Part shown: positions 54,272 to 63,799 of the stretch, piece after piece
How the letters are laid out: each line of letters begins with the position of its first letter
Numbering within the stretch: position 1 is the stretch's first letter
Assembly (NCBI GenBank): GCA_026708585.1
Contig: JAPOUQ010000013.1
Span: 1-64,000 of the forward strand
Source of the DNA: Gammaproteobacteria bacterium
GTDB taxonomy: Bacteria > Pseudomonadota > Gammaproteobacteria > Arenicellales > Poriferihabitantaceae
DNA length: 64,000 nucleotides
Reading direction: 5' to 3'
Notes under the pieces: model-generated
Told to the model about the DNA's origin: nothing
What the model saw: the letters and a program-made list of their open reading frames with translations, nothing else
Databases searched by the model: none
Translations under genes and position numbers: made by a program

Positions 54272-55762
54272 ATGCAGACATATATCCTCAGCATCGATCA
54301 AGGTACAACGAGTTCTCGTACTCTTTTGGTTGATCAGAACGGCAAAGTCGTTCACTCTTCGCAGCAGGAGTTTACTCAATATTATCCGAATGACGGATGG
54401 GTGGAGCATGACCCAAGAGAAATCTTGAAAACAACCCTCTATACCGCAAAGGAAGTGCTCGAATATGCAAAAGGTTTATCCGGAGAAGTCGCAGCGATTG
54501 GGATTACCAATCAACGTGAGACTACGATCGTATGGGATCGCTCTACGGGTGAGCCCATTTATAACGCAATTGTTTGGCAAGATCGACGAACTGCCGAGTT
54601 TTGTCGATCCCTATATACAGCGGAAACTTCTAAAACGATCCAAAAGAAAACGGGCCTTTTGCTTGATCCATATTTTTCGGCGACAAAGCTTGCTTGGATT
54701 CTAGACCAAATTCCCGGTGCCCGTCAGCGTGCTGATCGTGGTGATCTGGCATTCGGAACGGTTGACTCATTTCTGATCTGGCATCTAACTGGAGGTACTT
54801 CACACACAACTGACGCAACCAATGCTTCACGTACCATGATGTTCAATATTCGAACCAATCGATGGGATCAGGAGTTGTTGGAATTATTTTCGATCCCTGA
54901 GAATTGCCTGCCTGAGGTTCGAGATTGTGCGGATAATTTTGGTATAACCGATCAAAGTGTATTGGGCCAAACACTACCGATTCAAGGTGTGGCCGGTGAT
55001 CAACAAGCAGCGTTGATTGGTCAAGCCTGTTTTGAGCCAGGCATGCTAAAAAGCACTTATGGGACAGGATGCTTTCTGGTGATCAATACAGGAACAAAAC
55101 TAATTCAGTCAAGGCACCGATTGCTTTCAACTATTGGTTATCGGCTTGAAGGTCAGACTTATTATGCAATGGAGGGATCCATTTTTGTTGCAGGTGCAGC
55201 TATGCAATGGTTGCGGGATGAGTTTCAAATTTTTCAGGACTCTTCCGAGTCAGCTGATCTCGCATTATCCCTGGCAGACAACTGTGGGGTATATATGGTT
55301 CCAGCATTGACGGGTTTAGGGGCCCCACATTGGCTTCCTGATGCACGTGGAGCGATCTTTGGAATGACGCGTGATACTGGAAAAGCACAATTTGCACGCG
55401 CTGCATTAGAATCGGTCGCATATCAGAGTGTGGATTTGCTTGAAGCGATTCAGTCTGATGGAGGAACTATCAATCGACTTCGAGTTGATGGCGGTATGGT
55501 GAACAATAACTGGTTTTGCCAGTTTTTGAGTGATATGTTAAATTTGCCGGTTGATCGACCAGAAAATACGGAAACTACGGCGCTAGGTGCGGCTTATCTT
55601 GCAGGCATAAAAATTGGACTTTACAAGTCATTAGAGTCAATTTCAAAGAACTGGTCTGCAGATTGTTCATTTGAATCCCAGATGGATGCTAGACAGCGAA
55701 ATATCCATTTAAGATCATGGAAAAAAGCGGTCGATATGGTTGCCGGATTTGCAGAAAAATAA
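54272..55762 (+). CDS. glpK: Glycerol kinase
   Basis: FGGY-family kinase forming glycerol-3-phosphate, 496 aa. The N-terminal phosphate loop is SIDQGTTSSRTLLVD, followed by WVEHDPREI, AIGITNQRETTIVWDRSTGE and NAIVWQDRRT. The C-terminal ATPase domain has GVAGDQQAALIGQACF, KSTYGTGCFLVINTG and RVDGGMVNNNWFCQFLSD. All typical GlpK blocks are intact. It is the last gene of the locus. Confidence 0.97.
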   Translation: MQTYILSIDQGTTSSRTLLVDQNGKVVHSSQQEFTQYYPNDGWVEHDPREILKTTLYTAKEVLEYAKGLSGEVAAIGITNQRETTIVWDRSTGEPIYNAIVWQDRRTAEFCRSLYTAETSKTIQKKTGLLLDPYFSATKLAWILDQIPGARQRADRGDLAFGTVDSFLIWHLTGGTSHTTDATNASRTMMFNIRTNRWDQELLELFSIPENCLPEVRDCADNFGITDQSVLGQTLPIQGVAGDQQAALIGQACFEPGMLKSTYGTGCFLVINTGTKLIQSRHRLLSTIGYRLEGQTYYAMEGSIFVAGAAMQWLRDEFQIFQDSSESADLALSLADNCGVYMVPALTGLGAPHWLPDARGAIFGMTRDTGKAQFARAALESVAYQSVDLLEAIQSDGGTINRLRVDGGMVNNNWFCQFLSDMLNLPVDRPENTETTALGAAYLAGIKIGLYKSLESISKNWSADCSFESQMDARQRNIHLRSWKKAVDMVAGFAEK

Positions 55763-56656
55763 TGGACTTTGAAGATCTACTTTGATTTGGTAAAGTACTC
55801 TATGAATTAGATATGCAAGGTAAAAAGAAAAAATCTTGTTAAGAATGAAATAAGAAAATCCTCTCGATTCTCCCATTTTTATTGATGTAGGTATTGTATG
55901 AATGTATCGAATTGATAGTGAACATTAGTATCTAGAAAAGATCTATAGCTAACAATATGATAAATTCACTCAAGTATGTGTTGACAGATCAGATAGATCC
56001 TCGTTAAAGAAACCCCATGTTCAATATTTTTAATAAGATTTTGAAGGATGTTCCGCCATGGTAAAAGACCAGTAAAATAATATACGACTATCAAGTTGAA
56101 ATGATCTCACGATCTCACAAGGGAGTAAATATGGCATGATGAAAGGGTCAACAATTCGATATAATTCTCATAATTTATAGAACAGATGGATTTACAATTC
56201 GGAGACGAACTTGGGATTTTCCTGCGAAATATTGTAGTCCTTAGAAACCAACCGAAGTAAGTGGAATTTTGAGTCAAAAAACTTTTTTCGTTCGAGATTA
56301 TGACAAGAAAATATTTTTCGCACGGTTTCAATGACATGGTTTTTGCCAAACGATCAGCAGAGCACAGAATATTGATAATTTTCATTTTGATGCTAATGTT
56401 ACCATTTGGGTTTATTAGCGCTGATAGCCAAGCAGAACCTGACGATTCAATACTCAAGATTGCTCTTATATAGAATATCGTAGCATGATTCTTCTGCTTG
56501 ACAAATAGGGCATAATATCAGCGAACTCTCTGAGAGGGGTCTCGTTACTTGTGCTACTTAAGCGTGTAGGTTCAGACTATTTTAATAATCTTAAATTTAC
56601 TAATGATATTTGCAGTTGCTCTCAAACTCGTAGAGTACTATAGATGAGGATTTAAC
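55763..56656. other. Long gap between glpK and folE
   Basis: About 890 bp, AT-rich. The right end must carry the folE promoter; TTGACA at 56498-56503 and TAATAT at 56513-56518 are present but too close together to be one sigma-70 promoter. A 57-codon forward frame at 56300-56473 (basic start, hydrophobic ILIIFILMLMLPFGF, then SADSQAEPDD) looks like an exported microprotein but has no visible RBS, so I leave it uncalled. No classical Zur palindrome was found by eye. Confidence 0.4.
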
Positions 56657-57310
56657 ATGGACACATCGGTGGTTGAGAGTCAGCCAACAGAATCGGAAAC
56701 GACCAATACGAGTATGCGTCCTCGGCCCACTCAGTCCGAGGCAGAAGCGGCGGTACGAACACTTATCGAATGGGCGGGGGATAATCCTGACCGCGAAGGC
56801 CTGCGAGGCACACCTGGTCGTGTTGTAAGGGCATACAGAGAGTTTTTTTCTGGATACGATGAAGACCCAGCTACCTTGCTAGGGAAAACATTTGAAGAGA
56901 CTTCCGCTTACGACGAAATGATTGTTTTACGTGATATTCGCCTAGAATCACACTGTGAACATCATATCGTCCCAATCTTGGGAAAAGCACATGTAGGTTA
57001 CCTGCCAGCAGGACGTGTTGTTGGAATTTCTAAGTTAGCGCGTCTTGTCGAAGTATTTGCCAAGCGAATGCAGATACAAGAGGCACTCACTTCGCAGATT
57101 GCAGATACCATACAAGAGGTCCTGAAACCCCATGGTGTTGGTGTTGTCATCGAAGCAGCACATCAATGTATGACCACACGAGGAGTCCGCAAGCCTGGAG
57201 TCACCATGGTAACTAGCCGCATGTTGGGTAGTTTTCGTAATGATTCAGGAACCCGTCGTGAGTTTCTCTCAATCATCGGAAACCCCAGAGGTGATTCCAA
57301 TGGAGTCTGA
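56657..57310 (+). CDS. folE: GTP cyclohydrolase I (FolE type)
   Basis: Zinc enzyme converting GTP to dihydroneopterin triphosphate for folate or pterin synthesis, 217 aa. Zinc ligands are intact: C100 and H103 in [11 protein letters not shown], and C171 in [12 protein letters not shown], at the same 71-residue spacing as in E. coli Fol[20 protein letters not shown] is the usual core. It is the first gene of a cluster with hisI-like and COG0523 genes, and overlaps the next gene by 11 bp. It may be the housekeeping copy or a stress-induced paralogue. Confidence 0.95.
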   Translation: MDTSVVESQPTESETTNTSMRPRPTQSEAEAAVRTLIEWAGDNPDREGLRGTPGRVVRAYREFFSGYDEDPATLLGKTFEETSAYDEMIVLRDIRLESHCEHHIVPILGKAHVGYLPAGRVVGISKLARLVEVFAKRMQIQEALTSQIADTIQEVLKPHGVGVVIEAAHQCMTTRGVRKPGVTMVTSRMLGSFRNDSGTRREFLSIIGNPRGDSNGV

Positions 57311-57803
57311 CGATCACGATTCTGTGGACACTCATTTTTTTACCACAAGAGAGACCATCGAGCAGGTTGAAGAGGGCTTTGATCTGGCTCCAAAATTTGA
57401 TGCGGATGGACTGATTCCCTGCATCACTACGGATGCCACCAATGGTGAGGTATTGATGTTGGGTTATATGAACAATGAAGCTTTGCAACAAACGATCTTA
57501 ACTGGTGAAGCGTATTATTGGAGTCGAAGTCGAAATTGTCTTTGGCATAAAGGTGCAACTAGCGGTCTGGTCCAAGAAGTTATTGAAATGCGTATTGATG
57601 ATGACCAAGATGCAATCTGGCTGCGTGTTCAGGTTGCGGGCTCAGGTGCGAGTTGCCATGTCGGATACCGTTCTTGTTTCTACCGGTCGGTGCAAGTTGG
57701 AGATCATCCGGATAAACCTGCACGGCTTATATTTACAGAATCAGCAAAAACCTTCGATCCCAAGCAGATTTATGGCAATGCGCCGAATCCAACCAAGTTA
57801 TAG
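57300..57803 (+). CDS. hisI: HisI-like phosphoribosyl-AMP cyclohydrolase, altered zinc site
   Basis: 167-aa protein with the HisI fold: [39 protein letters not shown] and [14 protein letters not shown]. HisI hydrolyses phosphoribosyl-AMP in histidine synthesis using zinc held by three cysteines. C119 and C126 are present here, but the cysteine of the DCDxD block is Asp (D101 in IDDDQD). There is also an acidic N-terminal tail of about 40 residues. The start at 57300 is chosen for its RBS (AGAGGTG, 8 bp upstream); an in-frame ATG at 57240 lies deeper in folE. No other his genes are nearby, suggesting a zinc-sparing paralogue. Confidence 0.88.
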   Translation: MESDDHDSVDTHFFTTRETIEQVEEGFDLAPKFDADGLIPCITTDATNGEVLMLGYMNNEALQQTILTGEAYYWSRSRNCLWHKGATSGLVQEVIEMRIDDDQDAIWLRVQVAGSGASCHVGYRSCFYRSVQVGDHPDKPARLIFTESAKTFDPKQIYGNAPNPTKL

Positions 57804-57929
57804 CATAAATCCATAAAAAGCATCAATAAATCCAACAAAATATATTCGGTTAAACGATTCGATTCCTCTGAAACGTAATCAACAGTGCATTGGTTAGTTT
57901 CGTTAACCTTGAATGAACCAAAACAGGCT

Positions 57930-59171
57930 ATGTCACAAGTTAGCGATACAACAAGTTTGAAACATTCACGCCTTCCAGCTACTGTATTGTCTGGCTTCCT
58001 CGGGGCAGGAAAGACAACAGTTCTCAACCAAATTCTCAACAATAGAGAGGGTCGGCGTGTGGCGGTGATTGTGAACGACATGAGTGAAGTAAATATTGAT
58101 GCTGCTCTTGTGGAGCATGGAGGAGCGGAACTCTCGCGCACGGAAGAAAAACTAGTTGAGATGTCGAATGGTTGTATTTGTTGTACACTACGAGACGATC
58201 TTCTAGCTGAAATTTCACGACTTGCTCAGGAAGAACGTTTCGATTATCTTCTCATTGAATCTACTGGTATCTCAGAGCCCATTCCAGTTGCTCAGACTTT
58301 TACCTTTGAGGATGAAAATGGCATAAGTCTGAGTCAAGTTTCACGTCTCGACACAATGGTTACGGTTGTAGATGTGGCAAGTTTTTTGGGTGATTACAAT
58401 GCTGCAGAAGCCCTGCAAGAGCGCGGTGAATCGCTTGGGGAAGACGATGACCGGACAGTAACCGATTTACTAATTGATCAAATTGAATTCGCAAATGTTA
58501 TCGTATTAAACAAGTTGGATCTCGTAAGTTCCGATCATGCTCTCGAAGTAAAATCTATTGTGGAAGCTCTGAATCCAGGAGCGAAAGTTCTGATGTCATC
58601 ACATGGACAAGTTCCACTTGAAGATGTTCTGAACACAGGTCTATTTGATTATGATAAAGCGGCATCATCCGCTGGATGGATACGCGAGCTTCAAGGTGAG
58701 CATACTCCTGAGACTGAAGAGTATGGAATTTCTAGTTTTATTTATCGTAGATCCCATCCTTTTGATGCTGAAATGCTGTGGTCATTTCTAAATCAACAGA
58801 TGAATTGGCAAGGTGTACTTCGTGCTAAGGGGTTTTTCTGGGTAGCTGCTAATCATAGTGTTGCATACGAGCTAGCTCAAGCAGGTGGCATAACGAACGT
58901 CAGACCGATGGGGATGTGGTGGGCAGCAGTACCTCGAAATCACTGGGGACATCCTGAAGGTCAACGACCCGATCAAAGTCCGGATTGGCATCCACGCTTC
59001 GGAGATCGCGTACAACAAATTGTCTTTATTGGTCAGAAGATGGACGAGGCGAAAATACGGAATCAGTTAGACGCATGTTTGCTTGAAGAACGACTTGCTT
59101 CCTCCGATAGCGAAGCATGGGCTAAATTGCAAAATCCATTTCCCGATCTTGCTGTTGAGGAGTTAGCATAA
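57930..59171 (+). CDS. COG0523 (CobW/ZigA-like) metal chaperone GTPase, copy 1
   Basis: G3E GTPase, 413 aa from this start. Walker [10 protein letters not shown] begins at residue 22, the metal motif GCICC has C82, C84 and C85, and LNKLDLV is the guanine motif. The C-terminal CobW_C domain includes [15 protein letters not shown] and [14 protein letters not shown], as in zinc-responsive ZigA/YciC proteins. These GTPases deliver metal, often zinc, to client proteins under limitation. The frame is open to 57885; 57930 (MSQVSDTT) is preferred but its RBS is weak. It lies 126 bp after the hisI-like gene. Confidence 0.9.
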   Translation: MSQVSDTTSLKHSRLPATVLSGFLGAGKTTVLNQILNNREGRRVAVIVNDMSEVNIDAALVEHGGAELSRTEEKLVEMSNGCICCTLRDDLLAEISRLAQEERFDYLLIESTGISEPIPVAQTFTFEDENGISLSQVSRLDTMVTVVDVASFLGDYNAAEALQERGESLGEDDDRTVTDLLIDQIEFANVIVLNKLDLVSSDHALEVKSIVEALNPGAKVLMSSHGQVPLEDVLNTGLFDYDKAASSAGWIRELQGEHTPETEEYGISSFIYRRSHPFDAEMLWSFLNQQMNWQGVLRAKGFFWVAANHSVAYELAQAGGITNVRPMGMWWAAVPRNHWGHPEGQRPDQSPDWHPRFGDRVQQIVFIGQKMDEAKIRNQLDACLLEERLASSDSEAWAKLQNPFPDLAVEELA

Positions 59172-59541
59172 AATTATTCCCACGTTCAATTTGGTCAATT
59201 GTCGGTTGTTTACATAATTTTCAAACTTTCAATTCGACTGAATGAATTCACTATTCAGAAGCTTGAAAACGCATCTGGAATAGTAACACCAAACTTAAAA
59301 TCATATGGGGTAAATGGAGCGTCGTTGGGGGAATTATGTAAATTTTAGAAGGTTTAGACATCGGTGCTGATCCACCTGATCAGGCAGTAAGAAAAATGAA
59401 ATTTTGATCCAATTCATGAGATAGTAAAGTCCAAGATCGGCTATAACAAACAATAATGTTCTAATTCAGGGCTTGTACGGTTTATATGTTTGGATATAAC
59501 CACTGTCGATATTCAGATTTCAAAATTAACGAACGTGAATA
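59172..59541. other. Intergenic region between the two COG0523 genes
   Basis: About 370 bp (of a 497-bp gap) with no ORF or RNA gene that I recognise. The gap length suggests the second COG0523 gene has its own promoter. Confidence 0.4.
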
Positions 59542-59577
59542 ATCTACCGAGTAGATGATGGGATAACACTCCCCATC
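59542..59577 (+). promoter_or_regulatory. Two adjacent inverted repeats upstream of COG0523 copy 2
   Basis: ATCTAC-CGA-GTAGAT (59542-59556) is a perfect 6-bp repeat. GATGGG (59557-59562) and CCCATC (59572-59577) form a second one directly adjoining. They end about 90 bp before the start codon, where an operator would be placed. They do not match the classical Zur box; the regulator is unknown. Confidence 0.35.
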
Positions 59578-59668
59578 TATTTGGCAGTAATGGTGATCAG
59601 AGCAAGCATGTACGATGTAAAGTTTCTAAGCTGATGCTTTTTTTAATAATTGTCTAAGGAGAATTTTG

Positions 59669-61015
59669 ATGAATGATACTCAAAGAGTGCCGGTGACTAT
59701 TCTTACTGGTTTCCTCGGCTCAGGGAAGACGACTTTACTTAACCGGATATTGACTGAAGCCCACGGTAAGCGTATAGCCGTGATTGAAAACGAATACGGT
59801 GAGGTTGGTATCGATCAGGCACTCGTAATTGATGCTGATGAGGAAATATTCGAGATGTCGAATGGTTGTATCTGTTGTACGGTGCGTGGTGATTTGATAC
59901 GCATACTCGGAAATCTTATGAAGCGACGCGATAAGTTTGACTATGTGTTGGTAGAGACCACGGGACTTGCTGATCCTGGTCCAGTGGCTCAGACATTCTT
60001 CGTGGATGATGAAATTCGTGACGAGTTCTCGCTCGATGGAATCGTTACTCTTGTTGATGCTGCACATATCGACCAGCAACTCGGCAGAAGCGACGAAAGT
60101 ACAGAGCAAATTGCCTTTGCTGATGTTGTCGTGCTAAATAAGACAGACCTCGTCAACGATGAAAAGCTTGACAGGCTTGAAAACCGGCTACGAGATATGA
60201 ATCGAATGGCACAAGTCGTGAGAAGCAAACAAGCGGACATACCTGTTGATTCGGTTCTAAATCTCAGCGCTTTCGACCTTGATAAAGCGCTTAAAAGACG
60301 TCCAACCTTTCTCGAGCCGGAATACCCATTCGAATGGACTGGAATTTATTCACTTGACAAAGGTCGTTACAAGATAAGCCTTGATGAAGGGCCGGATCCG
60401 GTTATGTCGATAGTTATTACTCCTAATCAGAGTGTGGATGATGCTTCCCTTCGTGAAGGTGCAGAATGGTGCGTACGGCAGTATGCCGAAACTGCATCGA
60501 TCATTCATCCAGGGGAAGTGATACCTATTGGAATTCACGTGAGCCTAGAACTGAGCTCTCCTGGGCGAAAGATATTTTATTTGGAAGTTAAAGCTCCTAC
60601 ACAAGTTGGACTTTATGCTCAACACACAGCGGAGGAGTTCAACGTACAACTATTTAATGTCGATGGGTCAACAATTAAACAAGAAGCAGAGCGCATGTGG
60701 GTTGCACAACATGAGCATGATGATGAGGTGGGATCAGTCTCGATTGAAAGAGACGGTGATGTTGATTCGGAAAGATTTCATGCTTGGATCGGAGTGTTAC
60801 TCAGTGAACGGGGTGTGGATATTTTCCGCATGAAGGGTTTTATTAGCCTAGCTGGTGATTCACGTCGCTTTGTTTTTCAGGGGGTACACATGCTCGTTGA
60901 TGGTCAGCCGGATCGTCCATGGGGTGATATGCCTCGACGAAATCAGTTGGTTTTCATTGGTCGTAACCTTGATGAAGAGACAATGAGACAGGGTTTTGAG
61001 GCATGTTTGATCTAG
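59669..61015 (+). CDS. COG0523 (CobW-like) metal chaperone GTPase, copy 2
   Basis: 448-aa G3E GTPase. It shows GFLGSGKTTLLNRIL, the metal motif GCICC with C67, C69 and C70, the VLVETTGLADPGPV switch, and VVLNKTDLV. An extra beta-rich insertion (about residues 215-350, from WTGIYSLDKGRYKISLDEG) separates the GTPase from the C-terminal domain (FHAWIGVLLSERGVDIFRMK, QLVFIGRNLDEETM). A His/Asp-rich HEHDDE loop may bind metal. The ATG at 59669 has a strong RBS (AAGGAG, 7 bp spacer). It overlaps the WD40 gene by 13 bp. Confidence 0.92.
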   Translation: MNDTQRVPVTILTGFLGSGKTTLLNRILTEAHGKRIAVIENEYGEVGIDQALVIDADEEIFEMSNGCICCTVRGDLIRILGNLMKRRDKFDYVLVETTGLADPGPVAQTFFVDDEIRDEFSLDGIVTLVDAAHIDQQLGRSDESTEQIAFADVVVLNKTDLVNDEKLDRLENRLRDMNRMAQVVRSKQADIPVDSVLNLSAFDLDKALKRRPTFLEPEYPFEWTGIYSLDKGRYKISLDEGPDPVMSIVITPNQSVDDASLREGAEWCVRQYAETASIIHPGEVIPIGIHVSLELSSPGRKIFYLEVKAPTQVGLYAQHTAEEFNVQLFNVDGSTIKQEAERMWVAQHEHDDEVGSVSIERDGDVDSERFHAWIGVLLSERGVDIFRMKGFISLAGDSRRFVFQGVHMLVDGQPDRPWGDMPRRNQLVFIGRNLDEETMRQGFEACLI

Positions 61016-62043
61016 ATGCGCAACATCCAAAGGGAGTCCTTCATCAGGACTGGACTGCAAATATTGACGACTATGCCATCGATGGTGGATGGGCTCACCA
61101 AGGTAAGGTTCTAGTAGTTGCAGACGCAGTAGGTGGTGTCTATGCATTTGATGATGAATCCGGTCAAATTATTTGGAAACATCATGAGGTGCACGATGGT
61201 GGAGTACTGACATTGGCAATCCATCCAAGTGGTTCTAATTTTGTCACGGCTGGTCAGGATGGAAGGGTAATAATCTGGGATGTTGCAGAAGGTCAGATTA
61301 GACAATCTATCGATGTTAGCAAGGGTTGGGTAGAAAATGCAGTTTGGTCTCCCGACGGTAAATTATTGGCAGTTTCATGTGCTCGGCAAGTGTATATGTA
61401 TACGCAAGAAGGTAGTGAAGTTTGGCGATCCAATGATCATCCGAGCACAATCAGTGCTATTGCTTGGTCTCCTATTGGAGATTTAGCAACAGCCTGTTAT
61501 GGGAGAGTATCATTCTTCAATGCAAACACTGGAATTTTATGTCAGAAACTTGAATGGAAAGGCTCCTTGGTATCAATGATATTAAGTCCAGATGGTGATG
61601 TTGTGGCTTGTGGCAGCCAAGACAACTCGGTTCATTTTTGGCGTCGTTCAACGGAACAAGATTCTATGATGTCTGGATATCCAGCTAAACCATCATCTCT
61701 GGCATTCGATAACACAGGCTCACTGCTGGCTACTGGCGGTTCGGAGGTTATAACTGTCTGGAGTTTTCTAGATGATGGACCAGAAGGGACACGTCCAAGT
61801 ATGCTGGATTTTCATGTTCGCCCGGTTACTAAATTAGCCTTCGCTCACCATGGAATGAATTTAGCCTCGGCTGGTAGGGATGGTGTTGTAGTGGTTTGGT
61901 CGCTTGATAATGATGGAAAAGGTGATTCAATTGGGGCTGCTATATTGGCAGATACGGGTACAGAATTAAGTTGGAGACCAGATGATAGTAAACTAGCCGC
62001 ACTCGACGCCCAAGGTGGTGTAACGGTTTGGCGGATAGTTTAG
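61003..62043 (+). CDS. WD40-repeat beta-propeller protein
   Basis: 346-aa protein made almost entirely of WD40-like repeats of about 40 residues. Repeat ends are visible as TAGQDGRVIIWDV, ACGSQDNSVHFWRR, ATGGSEVITVWSF, SAGRDGVVVVWSL and LDAQGGVTVWRI, with weaker ones at the N terminus, giving 7-8 blades. There is no signal peptide, so it is cytosolic. Its start codon lies inside the end of COG0523 copy 2 (13-bp overlap), implying coupled synthesis. A scaffold or client-docking role with the GTPase is inference. Confidence 0.9.
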   Translation: MFDLDAQHPKGVLHQDWTANIDDYAIDGGWAHQGKVLVVADAVGGVYAFDDESGQIIWKHHEVHDGGVLTLAIHPSGSNFVTAGQDGRVIIWDVAEGQIRQSIDVSKGWVENAVWSPDGKLLAVSCARQVYMYTQEGSEVWRSNDHPSTISAIAWSPIGDLATACYGRVSFFNANTGILCQKLEWKGSLVSMILSPDGDVVACGSQDNSVHFWRRSTEQDSMMSGYPAKPSSLAFDNTGSLLATGGSEVITVWSFLDDGPEGTRPSMLDFHVRPVTKLAFAHHGMNLASAGRDGVVVVWSLDNDGKGDSIGAAILADTGTELSWRPDDSKLAALDAQGGVTVWRIV

Positions 62044-62202
62044 ACATCCAGACATGAGCTCCGTCTACCGGAGTGATATGTGTGCTGGAGATTTTTCTCG
62101 GATTGTATTTCTAAATGAAGTATAAATGCATTTCGTTTCGACCAGTGTTTCGACCGAATGACCACTCGGTTATTTTACTTCCCATAAAATATATATAGAA
62201 AA

Positions 62203-63456
62203 ATGATTAATCTTATGATTATCAAAGGAAAAAACTCTAAATTTATTTTTGATCCACGCTTGGCAATCGGTACACTATTGTTGGTAATTGGCGTGGCTTT
62301 CTCCAATTTAGCTAGTGCTGAATTACGGCCCATACCTCAAGTTATCCAACCAATGAATGATTTTCCTGAAATTGAGGCAACATCATGGATACTTGCTGAT
62401 TATCAGACGGGGTGGATAATAGGAGGAAAAAATATTGATGATCAAATTGAGCCCGCTAGTTTAACAAAATTGATGACTAGTTATTTGATCTTTGAGTCTT
62501 TGAAAGCGGGACGTCTAAATAAGGAAGACTTGGTTTATGTTAGTAATATCGCTTACAGGGCCGTTGGTTCGAGAATGTATATTGAACAAAACACCCAAGT
62601 TTCTATAATTGATTTATTACGTGGTTTGGTTATTCAGTCTGGAAATGATGCTGCAATAGCACTTGCTGAGCATCTAGGTGGAACCGAAAAGTCTTTTGCG
62701 AAGATGATGAATCGAAAAGCGGCTGAGTTGGGTATGAAAAACACCCAATTTACGAACAGCAGTGGGCTACCAGACCCTGATCATTACAGCACACTACGAG
62801 ATATCACGATACTCTCGATATCACTTATTCGGAATTTCCCAGATTACTTTCAATTGTATTCTGAGCTCGAATATACATACAACAACATCACTCAGAAAAA
62901 TCGAAACGTGTTACTTACCCGAGATGATCGGGTTGATGGATTAAAAACGGGATACACAAACAGAGCTGGTTATTGTTTAATTGGGACTGCCAATGAGGGA
63001 AACTTCAGGTTGATTGCTGGAGTTATTGGAGCAAAGAACAAGATAATACGGGCAAATCAAGTGCATGGACTCATTCGATATGGATATTCATCTTATGATT
63101 CGATTGATGTCTTAAAGAAAAATACCGCCGTTGCGGGTATACCTTTATACATGGGGAACAAGGCCGAAGTTGCTGTTGGGGTTGCGGAGGGGATTCGATT
63201 GATTTATCCCAAAACAAAAAGAGACAAGTTATCGGCAAGTTTTGAGTTGCCGAAAACCATTGATGCCCCACTGACGAATGCGCAACAAATAGGCTATATT
63301 CAGATAAAGTATGATAATCAACCCATACTACGGTCATCATTACAAGTGATTGGTGATTATCCTGAAGGGCCATGGCACAAAAAAATAATCGATCAAACAA
63401 GACGTCTATTTGGTAGATGGTTTTCTTCTTCTACTGATTTATCAGAATCAAAATAG
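62203..63456 (+). CDS. dacA: D-alanyl-D-alanine carboxypeptidase (PBP5/6-like)
   Basis: Low-molecular-weight penicillin-binding protein that trims peptidoglycan pentapeptides, 417 aa. It has an N-terminal signal peptide (about residues 17-37, ending ASAEL). Active-site motifs are SLTK, SGN (VIQSGNDAAIALAE) and KTGYTNRAG. A C-terminal PBP5_C domain and a basic amphipathic tail for membrane docking complete it. A 9-bp direct repeat GTTTCGACC (62135 and 62147) lies upstream. The following ybeD-like gene supports the dacA identity. Confidence 0.95.
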   Translation: MINLMIIKGKNSKFIFDPRLAIGTLLLVIGVAFSNLASAELRPIPQVIQPMNDFPEIEATSWILADYQTGWIIGGKNIDDQIEPASLTKLMTSYLIFESLKAGRLNKEDLVYVSNIAYRAVGSRMYIEQNTQVSIIDLLRGLVIQSGNDAAIALAEHLGGTEKSFAKMMNRKAAELGMKNTQFTNSSGLPDPDHYSTLRDITILSISLIRNFPDYFQLYSELEYTYNNITQKNRNVLLTRDDRVDGLKTGYTNRAGYCLIGTANEGNFRLIAGVIGAKNKIIRANQVHGLIRYGYSSYDSIDVLKKNTAVAGIPLYMGNKAEVAVGVAEGIRLIYPKTKRDKLSASFELPKTIDAPLTNAQQIGYIQIKYDNQPILRSSLQVIGDYPEGPWHKKIIDQTRRLFGRWFSSSTDLSESK

Positions 63457-63799
63457 ACATCATGAGTGAGGAAATGAAGGGCAGGAACTCAAGTTATGAG
63501 AACTTTCTGAGTAGTCCGAAGTCGATCACTGCTGCAAAACTGCGAAGATATGATGTTGTCTCACCTCAATCTGAATGCAGTTTAAGAAGAAAACGATCAA
63601 CGCCAATTGCAATTACGGTCTAGTGTATACCAAGTTCTTATGACTCAAAGAAGGAACGAACAAGTAGATTCTATCTTTCAGACAGAGTAGTTGAATCAAA
63701 CTTCAACTTTTTTCTTAAAGATTTTTCGATAATGTAGTCAAACTCTATGAAAGTATTTAATAATACATTCAAATATACTTCGATTTTTCATATTTCATT
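63457..63799. other. Gap between dacA and the ybeD-like gene
   Basis: 343 bp with no ORF or RNA gene that I can support. It is longer than the usual dacA-ybeD spacing. Confidence 0.35.

Noticed and set aside
56107-56457. 116-codon minus-strand frame in the glpK-folE gap
   Set aside because: No recognisable domain; it is opposite the more protein-like short forward frame and has no RBS.
56498-56518. TTGACA and TAATAT as a folE promoter
   Set aside because: Spacer is only 9 bp, too short for sigma-70.
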